A stretch of 64,000 nucleotides of DNA. It comes from Brevibacterium luteolum (GTDB lineage Bacteria > Actinomycetota > Actinomycetes > Actinomycetales > Brevibacteriaceae). The stretch lies in NCBI RefSeq assembly GCF_013004595.1, contig NZ_JABEMC010000003.1:1-64000 (forward strand). The letters are read 5' to 3'. This document shows, piece by piece, positions 62,768 to 64,000 of this stretch. Every line of letters starts with the position of its first letter. The stretch's first letter is position 1. Below the pieces are notes generated by a model. That model searched no databases and had not been told where the DNA came from. It was given only the letters and a program-made list of their open reading frames with translations. The position numbers were made by a program, and so were the translations under genes.

Positions 62768-62786
62768 CTACGTGACCAAGAAGAAA

Positions 62787-63554
62787 TCAGAATACGCCGT
62801 GGTCGTGAACCGCGTCTTCGTCTGCGGGAACTTCGGAGATCGCATCCCATAGTTCGGCGATGGCTCCATCCTCGACACGCCAGAGCTCACAATACGAGTG
62901 TCGAGCGCCAGCAATGCTGCCTTCGGAGTGAGTCAGAACGAAATCGCCTTGCGCTACAGTCCGATGGATGCGGTCGTAGACCAGCCCTTCACCGGAGTCT
63001 CTTAGCTTCTCCAGAAAGTCGATGACAGCGGGGATGCCGTCTCCGATGTCAGGACTGTGCTGCGTGAACTTACCGTCACGGCTGTACTCTTCGAAGCCCT
63101 GGTAGTCTCCGCCAATCAGCGTCTTCGTAAAGAACTCCGTGACCAGCGCGCGGTTCGCTTCGGTGTCTGCGTTCAGGTCAACATCGGTCGTCCCGTCAAG
63201 CTGGGTATGACCGGATTCGTTCGAAGCTGCGGCTGGCACGAGATTGTCCCAGTGCTCTGCGAGCTTGCCGTTCTCGACTCGGTAGATATCGAAACCGACG
63301 AGGTCGTTCTCGTCCAGGCCCTCGAACTTCCCGTGCAGAGCGACCAAGTCGCCGTCTTCGATGACACGAACGTTCGTGTACTTCAGCCCGTCTCCCGCTT
63401 CGTCAACGAGCTCCTTCAGACCGTTCCGGTCTCCGGCGACCAATGGCGAGTGTTCGACGAAACCGTCGGTGAAGTGGGAATCGAGCACGGACGTGTCGTG
63501 CTCATGGAAGAGCTTGGTGTGGATTTCCAGTACGAGGCTTCCGTTATCTGACAT
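62787..63554 (-). CDS. Tandem SnoaL-like (NTF2-fold) protein
   Basis: A 255-aa protein made of two SnoaL-like units, about residues 1-115 and 125-245. Matching landmarks: HSPLVAGDRNGLKELVDEAGDGLKY in the first and HSPDIGDGIPAVIDFLEKLRD in the second, then YRVENGKLAEHWDN and WRVEDGAIAELWDAI. Single-domain relatives act as small dimers on polyketides, epoxides or lactones; here one chain may form the dimer. The function is unknown. GAGGAG lies before ATG 63554; the longer frame to 63590 lacks one. Composition is lower in GC, like the facing ALDH gene. Confidence 0.85.
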   Translation of the reverse strand: MSDNGSLVLEIHTKLFHEHDTSVLDSHFTDGFVEHSPLVAGDRNGLKELVDEAGDGLKYTNVRVIEDGDLVALHGKFEGLDENDLVGFDIYRVENGKLAEHWDNLVPAAASNESGHTQLDGTTDVDLNADTEANRALVTEFFTKTLIGGDYQGFEEYSRDGKFTQHSPDIGDGIPAVIDFLEKLRDSGEGLVYDRIHRTVAQGDFVLTHSEGSIAGARHSYCELWRVEDGAIAELWDAISEVPADEDAVHDHGVF

Positions 63555-63651
63555 GTCAGCGTCTCCTCTGCTGCTCCAAATGCATGGCATTCGCCTGCTT
63601 CTTGCAGTCTAAGCGGCAGAGTCACACTTCGATAGGGTCAGCGGTTACTCC

Positions 63652-64000
63652 TCAGCGCCCGGCGAGCACGTCGGGCACACCGAGCCAGTCGAACCAGCCG
63701 CGGTGGATGACGAGCCAGGCCAGCAGCCCGTAGCCCTCCTGGCTCGGCAGGCCGGTTGACGACGAGGCGATCTCCCGCTGCCACACAGCATGACCGCGCA
63801 GGGGAGTGAAGGTGTCGACGTAGGGCACACCTCGGCGATGGGCGACATCAGCGAAGCCTGCGTTGAGATCGGCGATCGACCGGTTCGTCAGCTCCCCGAT
63901 CGCCGGCGGCGGGCCGACGACGAACGTCGAGACCTCAGCAGCCAGGGCCGCATCGAGGATGTTGGCGAGGTTGAGCCGTGACCGGGCGGTCGAGAGCCCG
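63652..64000 (-). CDS. C-terminal part of an SGNH/GDSL-like hydrolase (partial)
   Basis: The last 116 codons of a gene whose start lies beyond the right edge. It reads LNLANILDAAL, then FVVGPPPAIGELTNRSIADLNAGF, VPYVDTFTPLRGH, LPSQEGYGLLAWLV and ends WLGVPDVLAGR. The layout (VGPPP, a spaced helix, YVDTF and a final GYGLLA helix) fits the last part of SGNH hydrolases. The Asp-x-x-His motif usually placed just before the last helix is not seen: the stretch reads GLPSQEGYG. The family assignment is moderate. Confidence 0.6.
   Translation of the reverse strand, partial: GLSTARSRLNLANILDAALAAEVSTFVVGPPPAIGELTNRSIADLNAGFADVAHRRGVPYVDTFTPLRGHAVWQREIASSSTGLPSQEGYGLLAWLVIHRGWFDWLGVPDVLAGR

Overview
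This window reads as chromosomal DNA of a high-GC actinobacterium, most likely order Micrococcales. Brevibacterium is my best guess, but the genus is inferred from gene content, not proven. The evidence is mycothiol chemistry (mshB), a SigR/RsrA-type thiol-stress sigma pair, AdnA/AdnB helicase-nucleases, UvrD2 with HRDC, a 7Fe ferredoxin beside dapC, DUF3117 and DUF3107 proteins, the tiny ribosomal protein bL37, and gene blocks that match mycobacterial order (adnA-adnB-nudC-uvrD2; rsgA-aroA). No rRNA, CRISPR array, insertion sequence or prophage was seen.

Layout. 1-3.9 kb: a secreted S1 protease, a very small exported two-cysteine peptide and a NarL-type two-component system. 4-9.3 kb: typA, mshB fused to a membrane domain, and a VanW-like cell-wall protein. 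9.4-12.2 kb: a divergent pair, a ring-opening amidohydrolase (cyanuric acid hydrolase/barbiturase family) and an NCS2 nucleobase permease, with a perfect inverted repeat between them. 12.2-20.3 kb: GNAT, fdxA, dapC, gltA, dapD, a LOG-family protein, a DivIVA-like protein, a PIG-V-like mannosyltransferase and DUF3117. 20.3-31.5 kb: O-methyltransferase/GNAT pair, tatB, mrp, a frameshifted small gene, S58 and M24 peptidases, a PHP protein, a DEAD-box helicase, a ferritin-like protein, DUF3107 and TetR. 31.7-43.1 kb: adnA, adnB, an APH-fold pseudokinase, nudC and uvrD2. 43.1-51.6 kb: an orphan E1-like protein, a 0.66-kb noncoding region with DnaA-box-like 9-mers, two metallopeptidase-type proteins, a Nudix hydrolase, a YlbL-like PDZ/Lon protein and a UPF0182 membrane protein. 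51.7-58.1 kb: initiator tRNA, a CynX-type MFS transporter, and a minus-strand run DoxX-aroA-rsgA-hisN-aminotransferase. 58.3-60.9 kb: a desaturase remnant, cold-shock gene, sigR-rsrA and bL37. 61-63.6 kb: a lower-GC aldehyde dehydrogenase and tandem SnoaL-like gene. 63.65 kb to the end: the C-terminus of an SGNH-like hydrolase.

How the parts relate. Most of the window is housekeeping: lysine/peptidoglycan precursor synthesis (dapC, dapD), the TCA entry step (gltA), the shikimate pathway (aroA), double-strand-break repair (adnAB, uvrD2), protein export (tatB), thiol homeostasis (mshB, sigR/rsrA), Fe-S assembly (mrp) and ribosome biogenesis (typA, rsgA, helicase). Accessory or locus-specific parts are the protease/peptide/two-component locus, the ring-amidohydrolase/permease pair and the lower-GC ALDH/SnoaL pair. 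Many genes are coupled by ATGA overlaps, several convergent pairs share perfect stem-loop terminators, and several genes appear to be transcribed leaderless.
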